A DNA stretch of 64,000 nucleotides from Rhodospirillaceae bacterium (lineage in GTDB: Bacteria; Pseudomonadota; Alphaproteobacteria; Rhodospirillales; Rhodospirillaceae). The notes beneath the pieces were generated by a model that saw only the letters and a list, made by a program, of their open reading frames with translations, ran no database searches and was not told the DNA's origin. The stretch spans positions 62,001 through 126,000 of the forward strand of contig CANJRD010000002.1 of assembly GCA_947476695.1 (NCBI GenBank). Reading direction: 5' to 3'. Below, piece after piece: positions 16,162 through 25,333 of the stretch (positions are counted from its first letter, which is position 1; each line of letters starts with the position of its first letter). Made by a program: the position numbers and the translations under genes.

Positions 16162-16555
16162 GGATACCCCCCGGTTGGTTCGACCGGGAGCTTAGCGGTC
16201 CGAAGCGCCGCCTGGGCAGGGGGAAGGCAACGGGGGCGGTCCACGGGGTGAGCACCCACGCTGTTTTGTCCGGTCTGTGGTTTGCCTGCGCTAGTCGCTT
16301 ATGCATCGGGAGCATAACGTTATTTGGCTTAGGCAGTGCTTGGGGGAGAGCCATGCCGATCATCGTGAAAGTACGCGCGTTTGAGTTGGCCGGGGCATCG
16401 CACAGCCCGGGCCGGGGCTAAACACGCGCCTCACGATTTGTCTGTCCTCCACAGTCTCGAAGGTTGCCTCTCGTAAGTGAGGAAACCTGCTTGGCCTCGC
16501 GTCGAGAGGTGCGTGCGTATCGAAAAGTGGTTCATCTGCAATGAGGGGACTCTCA
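16162..16555. other. Intergenic region upstream of the TonB-dependent receptor
   Basis: This spacer separates the divergent NAD(P)-binding gene and the TonB receptor. It holds a small inverted repeat at 16170-16188 and a possible 22-codon leader frame at 16353-16421 with a GGGGGAGAG ribosome site. A short inverted repeat, AGCCC...GGGCT, overlaps the end of that frame. The receptor's own GAGGGG ribosome site is at about 16543-16548. Promoters for both genes must lie here, but I cannot place them. Confidence 0.5.
16353..16421 (+). CDS. Possible 22-aa leader peptide
   Basis: The small frame reads MPIIVKVRAFELAG followed by ASHSPGRG. A purine-rich GGGGGAGAG lies 2-10 bp before its ATG, a better site than many real genes here have. 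It sits 134 bp before the TonB-dependent receptor start and in the same direction. Nothing else supports it, and random short frames are common in GC-rich DNA. Confidence 0.25.
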   Translation: MPIIVKVRAFELAGASHSPGRG

Positions 16556-19006
16556 ATGAAGCTCGAACGGTTACTCGCGACGACGGCGACCGCGGCCTTG
16601 CTCGCCATGACGGCCGGTAATGCCTTCGCCCAGGCGCTTGAAGAAATCACCGTCACGGCCCGCCGTCAGGAGGAAAACCTGATGCAGGTTCCCGTGGCGA
16701 TCACCGCGGTGACGGCCTCCGCGATCGAAGACCGGGGCTTGAGGGACATTCAGTCCCTCTCCGAAATCACCCCAGGCATGTTCTCGCAGGTCGGCGGCAA
16801 CGGCCGCGTCGACCGTTCGACGCGCCGGTTGACCTTCCGCGGTCTGTCGGTGTTGTCGGGCGCCGTCTTCATCGACGGCATGCCCTACGCCGGTAACGGC
16901 GCGCCGGACGTCACGGACGTGGAACGCGTCGAAGTGCTGAAAGGGCCGCAGTCGGTCTACTTCGGCCGCACGACGTTCTCGGGCGCGGTGAACTATGTGC
17001 TGAAAGAGCCGAGCGATACCTTCAAGGGCCGGATCGCCATCGACGCCTACAGCTATGGCGGCTGGGATCTGCAGGCGAGCGTGTCGGCCCCGCTGGGCGA
17101 AAAACTCGCCTTCCGCTTCAACGCCCGCAAGTTTTCGTTCGGTGGCCAGTACGCCAACGGCGGCAACACCAACGACAAGTTGGGCAAGCAGAAGACCAAC
17201 TCGTTCTCAGTCATGCTCGTCGCCAAGCCGACGGACGCACTCAAGGTGAATGCCTTCTATTCGTTCACCCACGACGATGACGGCGCACCGCCGACCGCAG
17301 CACTGAAGGTTGCCGGCACAGGCCCGATCCTCAACTGTAATCTCGGCGGCACCGGCGGCGCCTGGTGGTGCGGTGGTCTACCGTCGGCCGACGCGATCGA
17401 TCCGCGGAATATCTCCGTCTACAACACCATGGATGCGTTCACGCGCCGCGAACTCATCAATAACGTGCGCGGCTATCCTTACGACTTCGCGGGCGACTGG
17501 CTCCAGCACTGGGGCATCAAGCGCTACACGCACAACTCGCACCTGAAGCTCGCCTACGAGACGGAAGGCGGTTGGTCGCTGAACTCGATGTCGTCCTTCA
17601 ACTACACGAAGTACGCCGCGATCATCGATCAGGAATATCGTGACGCGTCGAACATCCCGAACCCGTTCTATCCCGCCACGCCGGCGTTGCTGGCGGCGGC
17701 TTGCGCAGCGCCTGCCGGCACCCCAGCCAGCCAGCCCTGCTTCACGCAGCCGTTCCATCAGCTGACGCTGCTCAACCAGAACCTGACCACCGACTGGAGC
17801 CAGGAACTGCGCGTCTCGTCGCCACAAGATGCCCGTCTGCGCGCGACACTTGGCGGCAGCGTGTTCAACTCCAGCGCACCCGGTGGCGTGAACATGGGCT
17901 TCCAGGCTTCGGGTCGTCTGACCCAGGCGAAGACCAAGACACGCACACTGACGCCAGCGATCTTCGGCGGCGTTTACTACGACGTCACTGATCGCATCAC
18001 GTTGAGCGGTGAAGCGCGCTACCAGTGGGATCACATCCGTTCACAACAGCTGTTCCCGGCGTTCGGCCCGCTGCTGACCGGTACGTTCCCCAGCTTCTCG
18101 CCGCGCGCGACCATCGACTACAAGTACGCCGCCAACTCGACGGCCTATGCGACGTTCTCGCGTGGGTATCGCCCGGGCGGTTTCAACGGCACCATCCTGG
18201 GTCTCGATCCGTTCATCGTCTCGCAGCTTTCGACGCTGGGCAGCAACCTGACCTACAAGCAGGAAAAGCTCGACAACTTCGAGCTCGGTCATAAGGGCCT
18301 GTGGCTCGACGGCCGCCTGCGCACGACCACGGCGATCTACTACGATATGTGGCGCGACGGTCAGGTGTCGAACACGCTGTTCTTCACCCGTCCGGACGGC
18401 AGCACCGGCTCGGCGACCGTCACCCAGAACATCGGGCAGGTCAACATGAAGGGCATCGAGTTCGAGTCCGAAATACAGTTGACGGAGCACCTCAACATCT
18501 CCGCCACGCTGGACTACCAGCACACCAAGGTGCTGTCGTATGTCTTCAGCCCGGACGGTCTGAAGATCCGCAACAGCACCAACGTCACCGGCAACCAGAT
18601 GGAACAGGCCCCGGCCTGGACCTGGAGCATCTCGCCGCAGTACTCGGCACCGCTGGTCGGCGACTGGAGCTTCTTCGCTCGCATCGACTACCGTCACCGC
18701 AGCAAGATCTTCTTCGATCCGACCAACACGGGCTGGCTGAACGCCCGCGATCTGGTCAATGCGCGTGTCGGCGTGAAGCGTGATAACCTGCGTATCGAAG
18801 CCTACGTCAACAACCTGACGAACAATAAGAACCTCACGGAAGCCGTGCGCGGCAACGACACCCTGTATGGCGTCAACGGCGCTTGCCCGCCGTGCTACAC
18901 CGCCGCGCTGCCGCCCACGACTCGTGGTGGCTCGGTCCTGAACGAACTGCGCGTCGGCTTGCCGGTGAAGCAGACGTTCGGCCTCCGCGCGACGTACGAC
19001 TTCTAA
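16556..19006 (+). CDS. TonB-dependent outer-membrane receptor
   Basis: The product has 816 aa. A signal peptide (residues 1-24, GNAFAQA) is followed by a TonB box, EEITVTARR, and the plug domain (VPVAITAVTASAIEDRG, then RVEVLKGPQSVYFGR, the plug's conserved loop). The barrel follows from about residue 190 to the C-terminal LRATYDF with terminal Phe. It belongs to the large iron-independent group that imports plant- or lipid-derived compounds as well as siderophores. I chose ATG 16556 over 16541 because GAGGGG lies 7-12 bp upstream. A terminator follows at 19035. The tannase-family gene starts 185 bp downstream, so the receptor may import an ester substrate for it. Confidence 0.93.
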   Translation: MKLERLLATTATAALLAMTAGNAFAQALEEITVTARRQEENLMQVPVAITAVTASAIEDRGLRDIQSLSEITPGMFSQVGGNGRVDRSTRRLTFRGLSVLSGAVFIDGMPYAGNGAPDVTDVERVEVLKGPQSVYFGRTTFSGAVNYVLKEPSDTFKGRIAIDAYSYGGWDLQASVSAPLGEKLAFRFNARKFSFGGQYANGGNTNDKLGKQKTNSFSVMLVAKPTDALKVNAFYSFTHDDDGAPPTAALKVAGTGPILNCNLGGTGGAWWCGGLPSADAIDPRNISVYNTMDAFTRRELINNVRGYPYDFAGDWLQHWGIKRYTHNSHLKLAYETEGGWSLNSMSSFNYTKYAAIIDQEYRDASNIPNPFYPATPALLAAACAAPAGTPASQPCFTQPFHQLTLLNQNLTTDWSQELRVSSPQDARLRATLGGSVFNSSAPGGVNMGFQASGRLTQAKTKTRTLTPAIFGGVYYDVTDRITLSGEARYQWDHIRSQQLFPAFGPLLTGTFPSFSPRATIDYKYAANSTAYATFSRGYRPGGFNGTILGLDPFIVSQLSTLGSNLTYKQEKLDNFELGHKGLWLDGRLRTTTAIYYDMWRDGQVSNTLFFTRPDGSTGSATVTQNIGQVNMKGIEFESEIQLTEHLNISATLDYQHTKVLSYVFSPDGLKIRNSTNVTGNQMEQAPAWTWSISPQYSAPLVGDWSFFARIDYRHRSKIFFDPTNTGWLNARDLVNARVGVKRDNLRIEAYVNNLTNNKNLTEAVRGNDTLYGVNGACPPCYTAALPPTTRGGSVLNELRVGLPVKQTFGLRATYDF

Positions 19007-19034
19007 CAGCGGCAATTTCTTAAGCTGGACGACG

Positions 19035-19069
19035 ACTAGGCCGGGAGTAATCCCGGCCTAGTGCGTTTT
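19035..19069 (+). terminator. Terminator after the TonB-dependent receptor gene
   Basis: A perfect 12-bp stem (19035-19046 with 19051-19062), a GTAA loop and a short T-run (TTTT at 19066-19069) 28 bp beyond the receptor stop. It separates the receptor from the tannase gene, so the two probably have their own promoters. Confidence 0.85.
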
Positions 19070-19191
19070 GGGCCTTCGCAAGACGTTCAGGCTGGTTTTC
19101 AAGGCCTGCGTGACCGCCCGTGCCCGCATCGACGCGGCGTAAATCCAAGGTCTATACTCCCGCACGATTTCATTCGTGTGGGGAGGGCATC

Positions 19192-20793
19192 ATGAACATC
19201 ACGTCGCCGTCGTTGCGATGGGCTAAGACGTTAGCCTGTCTTGTATTCGCGGTTCTGGCTTGGGCCGGAGGTCCGGCGCATGCGGCAACGCCGCAGCAAT
19301 GCCAGGCGCTGACGCGGCAGGACTTCAACGCCATTCTCGACGCGCCTACCACGGTGCTCGCCAGCACGGTCATCGCGGCGAACGGTCCCGTGCCCGCGTA
19401 CTGCCGTGTCGAAGGATATGTCGCGCCCGCCGTCGGCATCGAATTCCATCTGCCGATGGACGCCTGGAACGGCAAGTTTGTCCTTCAGGGTTGTGGCGGT
19501 ATGTGCGGCAATTTCCAGGGCATCTCGTCCTGCGCCGAGGCCGTCACGCGCGGTTATGCCTGTGGCACAACTGACATGGGACACCGCGGAACGACCCAGG
19601 ACGGCAAGTGGGCGTATCAGAATCCAATCGCCGAGATCGATGCGGGCCACCGCGGCACCCACGTCGCGGCCATCTCGGGTAAGGCTATAACTGAGCAGTT
19701 TTACGGCTCGGGCATCAAGCGTTCGTACTTCCGGGGTTGCTCGACCGGCGGCCGCCAGGCGTTGGTTGAAGCCGAACGCTATCCTTACGACTTCGACGGT
19801 ATCGTCGGCGGCGCCATGGTGCTCTACAGCCCGATGGGCCCGCCGCTGCAACTGTTCTGGGATGCGCAGAGCAACATTGGCGCCGACGGCAAGGAAATTC
19901 TGAGTGCGGCGAAAATGAACATGCTGCACGCCGCGTCGCTGAATGCTTGTGATGCACTCGACGGCCTGAAGGACGGCGTCATCACCGATCCGCGTCAGTG
20001 CAAGTTCGATCCCGGCAGCATCGTCTGCAAAGGCGGCAACGGCGATAGCTGCCTCACCGACGCGGAAGTCACGGTCGCGCGGAAGTTCTATGAAGGGCCG
20101 CGCAACAAAAAGGGTCTTTTCCCGCGCGTCGCCGGCCAGCTTCCGGGCTCGGAAAAAGGCTGGGCCGGTTTCACCGGCGGCAAGAACGGTGGCAGCACCG
20201 GCTTCGCCAACGACATCCTGCGTTATCTCGCTTTCCCGCTGGATCCGGGTCCGAGCCTGGATGTGACGCAATTCGATTGGGATCGCGATCCTCAGCGCTT
20301 GAGCTTGAGCGCCTTCAACGCGGCTGATCCGGACCTCGAGTTGTTCAAGGCCAGCGGCGGCAAGATGATCCTGTTCCATGGCTTCGCCGATCCGTCGATC
20401 ACCGCACTGAGCAGCATCCGCTATTTCGAGCTGATGAGCCGCACGATGGCCGGGCAGGCGGCAGCCGCGCAGTTCTCGCGCTTCTATCTCATTCCCGGCA
20501 TGGGCCACTGCCTGGGCGGTGAAGGAGCCGCGCCGGCGGTCGACATGCTGGGGGCGATCGATGCCTGGGTCGAGAACGGCCAGGCGCCGGAGGTTCTGAC
20601 GGCTTATGGCATGCAGAACAATACGGGCGTCGGGCCCATCAGCGCGCCGGCGGGCTTCAACGGCAGCAACATGCAGTCGTTGAACCCCAAGATCTCCCGC
20701 CCGCTGTATCCGTATCCGGACACCTACAAGTACGGCAGCGGCGACCCGAACGCCGCGTCCAGCTTCAAGCGTGTCAAAGGCGCGATGAAGTAG
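19192..20793 (+). CDS. Secreted tannase/feruloyl esterase family hydrolase
   Basis: The product has 533 aa. A signal peptide (about residues 1-30, ending GGPAHA) precedes a full tannase/feruloyl-esterase domain. The nucleophile motif is RGCSTGGRQAL near residue 184, the acid lies in HGFADPSIT near 402, and the base in GMGHCLGG near 440; the Cys beside Ser and the Cys beside His form the disulfide typical of the family. It should split ester bonds of aromatic acids (galloyl, feruloyl, or in related enzymes mono-hydroxyethyl terephthalate) in the periplasm or outside. The ATG at 19192 has GGGAGGG 5-11 bp before it; an upstream in-frame start at 19120 would spoil the signal peptide. Confidence 0.92.
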   Translation: MNITSPSLRWAKTLACLVFAVLAWAGGPAHAATPQQCQALTRQDFNAILDAPTTVLASTVIAANGPVPAYCRVEGYVAPAVGIEFHLPMDAWNGKFVLQGCGGMCGNFQGISSCAEAVTRGYACGTTDMGHRGTTQDGKWAYQNPIAEIDAGHRGTHVAAISGKAITEQFYGSGIKRSYFRGCSTGGRQALVEAERYPYDFDGIVGGAMVLYSPMGPPLQLFWDAQSNIGADGKEILSAAKMNMLHAASLNACDALDGLKDGVITDPRQCKFDPGSIVCKGGNGDSCLTDAEVTVARKFYEGPRNKKGLFPRVAGQLPGSEKGWAGFTGGKNGGSTGFANDILRYLAFPLDPGPSLDVTQFDWDRDPQRLSLSAFNAADPDLELFKASGGKMILFHGFADPSITALSSIRYFELMSRTMAGQAAAAQFSRFYLIPGMGHCLGGEGAAPAVDMLGAIDAWVENGQAPEVLTAYGMQNNTGVGPISAPAGFNGSNMQSLNPKISRPLYPYPDTYKYGSGDPNAASSFKRVKGAMK

Positions 20794-20812
20794 AAGCGCA
20801 ACGCGTCAAAAG

Positions 20813-20849
20813 AAAAGGCCCGCACAGGAAAACCGGTGCGGGCCTTTTT
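20813..20849. terminator. Bidirectional terminator between tannase and IclR genes
   Basis: A 9-bp stem (20817-20825 with 20836-20844) is flanked by four A and five T. It stands between the two convergent genes. Confidence 0.9.
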
Positions 20850-20864
20850 CGCTTCGCGAAAGCG

Positions 20865-21626
20865 CTAGTGCGCGCGCGGCGGCGCGCTGGCGGCAATGCG
20901 GACGGCAGCCGTCTGCATCTTGGTAAGGTGCTGGCGGATGATCTCCGCGGGGGTCAATGAGGCCGTGAAGTAACGCAGGCCCAACGCGCCAAGCACTTCA
21001 CCTTCGCCGCGGATGATCGGGACCGCAACGATGCTCGTGCGGTTGCGGCCCTCAAGCGTAGCGACACCTTTCTGGCGGACGTTGGTCAGCATCTCGTTGG
21101 CCGATTGCGTATTGCGGCAAAATTCCTGGTCTTCCGGGAAGTCCGCGTGACGGCTGAGCATCTCCACCATCATGTGGCGGATGTTGTCGGGCTGGAACGC
21201 GACGTAGGCGCGGCCCGACGCGCTGCACATCATCGGCATTTTGACGCCAAGGCGTACGGTACGATGACGCAAGGGGCTCAGGTCATCGGTGCCGGCGCAG
21301 GTTTCCATACCCAAGCCGTTGGGGCGCGCGAGAGAGATCGGCCACTTCACGTCGCGGCACAGATCGTCGATCGTCGGCTGCGCGGTGCTGACCCAATCGC
21401 CCTCTTGGAGGCCTGCCGCGAGGGTGTGGAGTTTGCGCTCCAAGTAATAACGGCCGTTCGCCTTGCGCGCGTAGCCATCGGTCACGAGGGTCTCAAGCAA
21501 GCGATGAACGGCGCCGCGAGACAAGTTTGTCTCTGTCGCGATCAGCCGAAGGCCGGCGCCGTCGTTGCGATTCAGTGCGCGGACAACGTTGAGACCGCGC
21601 GTGAGGGTGCGAAGTGTTTGCACCAT
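20865..21626 (-). CDS. IclR family transcriptional regulator
   Basis: The product has 253 aa. Residues 1-65 form a winged helix-turn-helix (LRLIATETNLSRGAVHRLLETL) and residues about 80-250 the IclR effector-binding domain (MPMMCSASGRAYVAF, GVATLEGRNRTSIVAVPI). Sequence style is near the MhpR/aromatic-catabolism branch. It converges on the tannase gene, and such regulators usually sense aromatic acids or their breakdown products, so control of the receptor/tannase module is a reasonable inference. I took ATG 21626 as start because the helix-turn-helix begins soon after; the longer frame to 21710 adds 28 unlikely residues. Confidence 0.9.
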   Translation of the reverse strand: MVQTLRTLTRGLNVVRALNRNDGAGLRLIATETNLSRGAVHRLLETLVTDGYARKANGRYYLERKLHTLAAGLQEGDWVSTAQPTIDDLCRDVKWPISLARPNGLGMETCAGTDDLSPLRHRTVRLGVKMPMMCSASGRAYVAFQPDNIRHMMVEMLSRHADFPEDQEFCRNTQSANEMLTNVRQKGVATLEGRNRTSIVAVPIIRGEGEVLGALGLRYFTASLTPAEIIRQHLTKMQTAAVRIAASAPPRAH

Positions 21627-21797
21627 GGACCCGTCCCAATCGCCCCCGAAATTGTGACCATTTCTGCTCACAAAAACATAGGGTTGGATTAGGCATAGGA
21701 CAAGCGGCATCCCGGAAATACCTGGCTTGGCGAGGCGGTGTGTGCTTTTCGGGCACTACGCCCGATCCACCTCGCGGACCGCCTGAATCCGCCAAAA

Positions 21798-23012
21798 TCA
21801 GAGCAATTCCAGCTGTGTTGCTCGCGTCAGATAGGCCTTGGCCCCTTCGCCGGCGGCCCGGCCGGTCGCGAAGCAGGCAGTCAAGAGATAGCCTCCGGTA
21901 GGTGCTTCCCAGTCCAACATCTCGCCACTTACGAACAGTCCGGGACTCGACTTCACCATCAGCCCGCGATCGAGCCCGGAGAAAGCGACTCCGCCGGCGG
22001 TCGAGATCGTCTCGGCGACCGGCCGTGGCGCGCGCAGGACCAGGGGGAGCGCCTTGAGCCCTTCGGCAAGGCGACGATCATCGGCGAGCACATCTGCGGG
22101 CAGCAATTCGCGGACCAGAGCGGCGCGCACGCCGTCGATGCTGGCGCGCTTCTTCAGATGCGTGGCGAGCGAAGACTTGCCGCGCGGTCGTGCAAGTTCG
22201 GTGACCGGCGTCTTGGGTGCGAAGTCGAGCATCAAGGTCGCCTGACCGTCGCGCGCGATGGCATCGCGTAGGGCAGCCGACAGCGCGTAGATCAATCCAC
22301 CCTCGACGCCGGTTTCGGTAAGAATGAATTCGCCCTGACGCGCGACGTCGCCGAACTTGCCGACGACGGGCTTCACCGGCGCACCGGCAAATCGTTCGCG
22401 CATGAAGTCGCTCCAGCCGACATCGAAGCCGCAGTTCGCGGGCTTGAGATCGTTGACGGCGATCTTGCGTTTACGCAGCAGCGGCACCCAGCTGCCGTCC
22501 GAGCCAAGCTGCGGCCAGCTCGCGCCGCCAAGGGCGAGGACAGTCGCGTCGGCCTGGACGCGCTGCTCGCCCGCCGGCGTCTCGAACACCAGCGCCTTGC
22601 CATCCCAGCCGCGCCAGCGGTGACGCGTGTGAAACGTAACGCCCGCCACGCGCAAGCGGCGCAACCACGCGCGCAGCAATGGCGCGGCCTTCATCTCCTT
22701 CGGGAACACACGCTGCGACGTGCCCACGAACGTCTCGATGCCGAGTTCCTGCGCCCAGGCGCGCAGCGCATCCGGGCCGAACGAGGTGATGTGCGGCGAC
22801 AGCGAACCTTGCTCGCTGCCGTAACGCGCGGCGAATTTCGCGAGCGGTTCGGCATGCGTGAGGTTGAGCCCGCCCTTGCCGGCGAGCAGGAACTTGCGTC
22901 CGACCGACGGCATGGCGTCATAGACATCGACCCGAATACCGGGAGTGCCGCTCAACTTCTCCGCAGCCATAAGGCCGGCGGGGCCGCCACCAATAATGAC
23001 TGCGTGTTTCAA
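21798..23012 (-). CDS. BaiN/HI0933-like NAD(P)/FAD-dependent oxidoreductase (TTG start)
   Basis: The product has 404 aa. The N-terminal FAD loop (HAVIIGGGPAGLMAAEKL) begins right at the start, so the only suitable start codon is the TTG at 23012, which overlaps the upstream stop as TTGA (23009-23012). Next come KFLLAGKGGLNLTH near residue 43, which is the BaiN/HI0933 signature, the ATVLALGGASWP block near 160, and the C-terminal ISTAGGVAFSGLD with GGYLLTACFATGRAAG. Family members reduce C=C bonds or are uncharacterised flavoproteins. The longer open frame upstream to 23729 runs inside the neighbouring gene and is not real. It is the last gene of the operon. Confidence 0.88.
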   Translation of the reverse strand: MKHAVIIGGGPAGLMAAEKLSGTPGIRVDVYDAMPSVGRKFLLAGKGGLNLTHAEPLAKFAARYGSEQGSLSPHITSFGPDALRAWAQELGIETFVGTSQRVFPKEMKAAPLLRAWLRRLRVAGVTFHTRHRWRGWDGKALVFETPAGEQRVQADATVLALGGASWPQLGSDGSWVPLLRKRKIAVNDLKPANCGFDVGWSDFMRERFAGAPVKPVVGKFGDVARQGEFILTETGVEGGLIYALSAALRDAIARDGQATLMLDFAPKTPVTELARPRGKSSLATHLKKRASIDGVRAALVRELLPADVLADDRRLAEGLKALPLVLRAPRPVAETISTAGGVAFSGLDRGLMVKSSPGLFVSGEMLDWEAPTGGYLLTACFATGRAAGEGAKAYLTRATQLELL

Positions 23013-24628
23013 GCGGCGACACTCGTCTCGCCGGTGATGCTCAAGGCAATGGCCTCCGCCACACGGATGCCGTCCACACCGGCTGACAGGATGCCGCCCG
23101 CATAGCCGGCCCCTTCGCCAGCGGGGAACAGCCCGCGCGTGTTGATGCTCTCCAGCGTCGTCCCGTCGCGCTTGATGCGGATCGGCGACGACGTGCGGCT
23201 TTCCACCCCCGTGAGGACGGCATCGTCCATGCAATAGCCGCGAATCTGCCGGTCGAACGCGGGCAGGGCCTCGCGGATCGCCTCGATGGCGTAGTCGGGT
23301 AGGCAACTGCTGAGGTCGGTCGGCGTGACGCCGGGTCGATAGGATGAGATCACGTTGGTGAATTCCGTTGTTGGCCGCGCGGCGACGAAGTCCGCCACGC
23401 GCTGGCCGGGTGCATTGTAGTTCCGCCCGCCGACCTCGAATGCACGTTCTTCCCAATGGCGTTGGAAAGCGATGCCCGCCAGCGGATGGCCGGGGTAATC
23501 CTCCGGCGTGATGCCGACGACCAGCCCGCTGTTGGCGTTGCGCTCTTCGCGCGAATACTGGCTCATGCCGTTGGTGACGACGCGGCCGGGCTCGGACGTC
23601 GCGGCCACCACCGTACCGCCGGGGCACATGCAGAAACTGTAGACGCCACGGCCATTGCTGGCGTGATGGACGATCTTGTAATCGGCCGCACCCAGCAGCG
23701 GATGCTTGGCGAATTTGCCGTAACGGCACGCGTCGATCAGCGATTGCGGATGCTCGATGCGGAAGCCGATGGAAAACGGCTTCGCCTCGACGAAGACGCC
23801 GCGATCGTAGAGCATCTGGAAGGTGTCACGGGCGCTGTGCCCAATGGCCAGCGCTACATGGTCCGTCGCGATTTGCTCGCCGTTTTCCAGCGTGACCCCG
23901 CGCACCCGACCGTCCTTGAGGTCGATGTCGGTGACCTTGCTCTGGAAACGGAACTCGCCGCCGAGGGCTTCAATGCTGGCGCGGATGTTCTCGACCATGC
24001 TGACAAGTCGGAAGGTGCCGATGTGCGGCTTCGAGACGTACATGATCTCGTCCGGGGCGCCGGCCTTGACGAACTCGGTCAAGACCTTGCGGCCATAGTG
24101 CTTCGGATCGCTGATCTGACTGTACAGCTTGCCATCGGAGAACGTGCCGGCGCCGCCTTCGCCGAATTGCACGTTGGACTCGGGCGTCAGTTCGCGTTTG
24201 CGCCAGAGCGCGAACGTATCGACCGTGCGCTCGCGCACGACCTTGCCGCGTTCGAGGATGATGGGGCGGAACCCCATCTGCGCCAGCAGCAATCCGGCGA
24301 ACATACCGCAAGGACCGGTGCCGATGACGACGGGACGCGACGTCACTTTCGCTGGCGCGTGCGTCGGGAAGCGATACGTCGTGTCCGGCGTGATCGCGAC
24401 GTGCTTCTCGCGGCTCATGCGCTTCAGCACGGCGGCTTCGTCGGCCACGTCCACATCCAGCGTGTAGATGAGATAGATGTTGTCACGCTTGCGCGCGTCG
24501 TGGCCGCGGCGGAACACGGTGAAGCCGCGCAACGCAGTCGCTTTGATGCTCAATCGTTTCAGGATCGCGTTCTTAAGCGCGTCCTGGGTGTGATCGAGCG
24601 GAAGCTTGATTTCGGTCAGGCGTATCAT
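23009..24628 (-). CDS. Large FAD-dependent dehydrogenase (COG2509-like)
   Basis: The product has 539 aa. An N-terminal domain of about 95 residues (starting MIRLTEIKLPLDH, with ALRGFTVFRRGHDARK) precedes the FAD-binding loop VVIGTGPCGMFAGLLLAQMG. Further blocks are QFGEGGAGTFSDGKLYSQI near residue 155, FCMCPGGTVVAATSEPGRVV near 327 and the C-terminal GLFPAGEGAGYAGGILSAG. This is the pattern of the conserved FAD-dependent dehydrogenase group found in many bacteria and plastids; its substrate is not known. It lies 9 bp after the unknown gene upstream and overlaps the next flavoprotein by 4 bp, so the three share an mRNA. Confidence 0.85.
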   Translation of the reverse strand: MIRLTEIKLPLDHTQDALKNAILKRLSIKATALRGFTVFRRGHDARKRDNIYLIYTLDVDVADEAAVLKRMSREKHVAITPDTTYRFPTHAPAKVTSRPVVIGTGPCGMFAGLLLAQMGFRPIILERGKVVRERTVDTFALWRKRELTPESNVQFGEGGAGTFSDGKLYSQISDPKHYGRKVLTEFVKAGAPDEIMYVSKPHIGTFRLVSMVENIRASIEALGGEFRFQSKVTDIDLKDGRVRGVTLENGEQIATDHVALAIGHSARDTFQMLYDRGVFVEAKPFSIGFRIEHPQSLIDACRYGKFAKHPLLGAADYKIVHHASNGRGVYSFCMCPGGTVVAATSEPGRVVTNGMSQYSREERNANSGLVVGITPEDYPGHPLAGIAFQRHWEERAFEVGGRNYNAPGQRVADFVAARPTTEFTNVISSYRPGVTPTDLSSCLPDYAIEAIREALPAFDRQIRGYCMDDAVLTGVESRTSSPIRIKRDGTTLESINTRGLFPAGEGAGYAGGILSAGVDGIRVAEAIALSITGETSVAA

Positions 24629-24637
24629 CGGACGCGC

Positions 24638-25333
24638 CTAAGGCCAGGTGACGTCCTTGCGGTCCAACTGGGCGAGCTCGTAGACCGTGCCTTCCTTGTC
24701 GCCGTTGACGACCAGCAGCTTTACGAACAGGTGGTGCGGGCCGGACCGCCACACACGCAGATCCTTGCCGAAGGTCGTGTGCCACAGGAAGCGTTCACAG
24801 GTGAACGTGCCGGCGGGGGTGGTGACCTCTTCGGTTTCCTCGAAGCGCGCCCGGCCGCTGATTTTCATGCCGTGGCTGAGCGAGCTGCCGTTCCACGAGT
24901 TGGAGACGGTATGGGTCAGCACTTCCTGGATCTCGGTATTGCCGATGTCGTGGAAATTCATCTTCCAGGCATCATGGAAGATCGGGTGGAAGCCGACCGT
25001 CATGCGCGGCGGCGCATCGAACTCGGCGTATTCCGGCTTTTCCATGTCGCGGGTCCAGACCCAGGACTGGAGCTTGTCGCCGACCACGCGCCGCAACACA
25101 GTGCCGTGGGCCTCGCCCTTGAAGAACAGGCGGCCGATCGCTTCGATGGGGCGGAAGTCCTCCCGCACCAGCTGGTTGACGTCGCGCAGCAGGTCGCCTT
25201 TCGGGGAGCGCGTCACGGTCCGCAGCGTGCGCGTGCGGTCCGGATTAATGGTGAGGATGAACCGCTCGTAGTCCACCGGGGCCATGCCCGGTTCGGTGAT
25301 GTCGATGCGGCCACTTAGTATCGAAAGGCTCAT
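24638..25333 (-). CDS. Conserved-looking protein of unknown function
   Basis: I do not recognise this 231-aa protein. It has no signal peptide or membrane segment. It is rich in alternating beta-strand segments (YERFILTINPDRTRTLRTVTR, FTCERFLWHTTFG, HHLFVKLLVVNGDKEGTVYE), which suggests a beta-barrel or lipocalin-like fold. Trp is frequent (QSWVWTRDM, SNSWNGSS). It is the first gene of the minus-strand operon with the two flavoproteins and is divergent from the SDR gene of the 25-31 kb operon; 131 bp lie between the two start codons. Codon use looks like that of its neighbours. It could bind a lipid or steroid-like ligand, but this is only a guess. Confidence 0.75.
   Translation of the reverse strand: MSLSILSGRIDITEPGMAPVDYERFILTINPDRTRTLRTVTRSPKGDLLRDVNQLVREDFRPIEAIGRLFFKGEAHGTVLRRVVGDKLQSWVWTRDMEKPEYAEFDAPPRMTVGFHPIFHDAWKMNFHDIGNTEIQEVLTHTVSNSWNGSSLSHGMKISGRARFEETEEVTTPAGTFTCERFLWHTTFGKDLRVWRSGPHHLFVKLLVVNGDKEGTVYELAQLDRKDVTWP

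Noticed and set aside
19231..20508. A 425-codon open frame opposite the tannase gene
   Set aside because: Antisense to an enzyme with all catalytic residues; no ribosome site or domain.
23456..25318. A 620-codon open frame opposite the flavoprotein and unknown gene
   Set aside because: It lies antisense to two well-supported genes, crosses their boundary, and has mirror-type composition (A/R/H/D rich).
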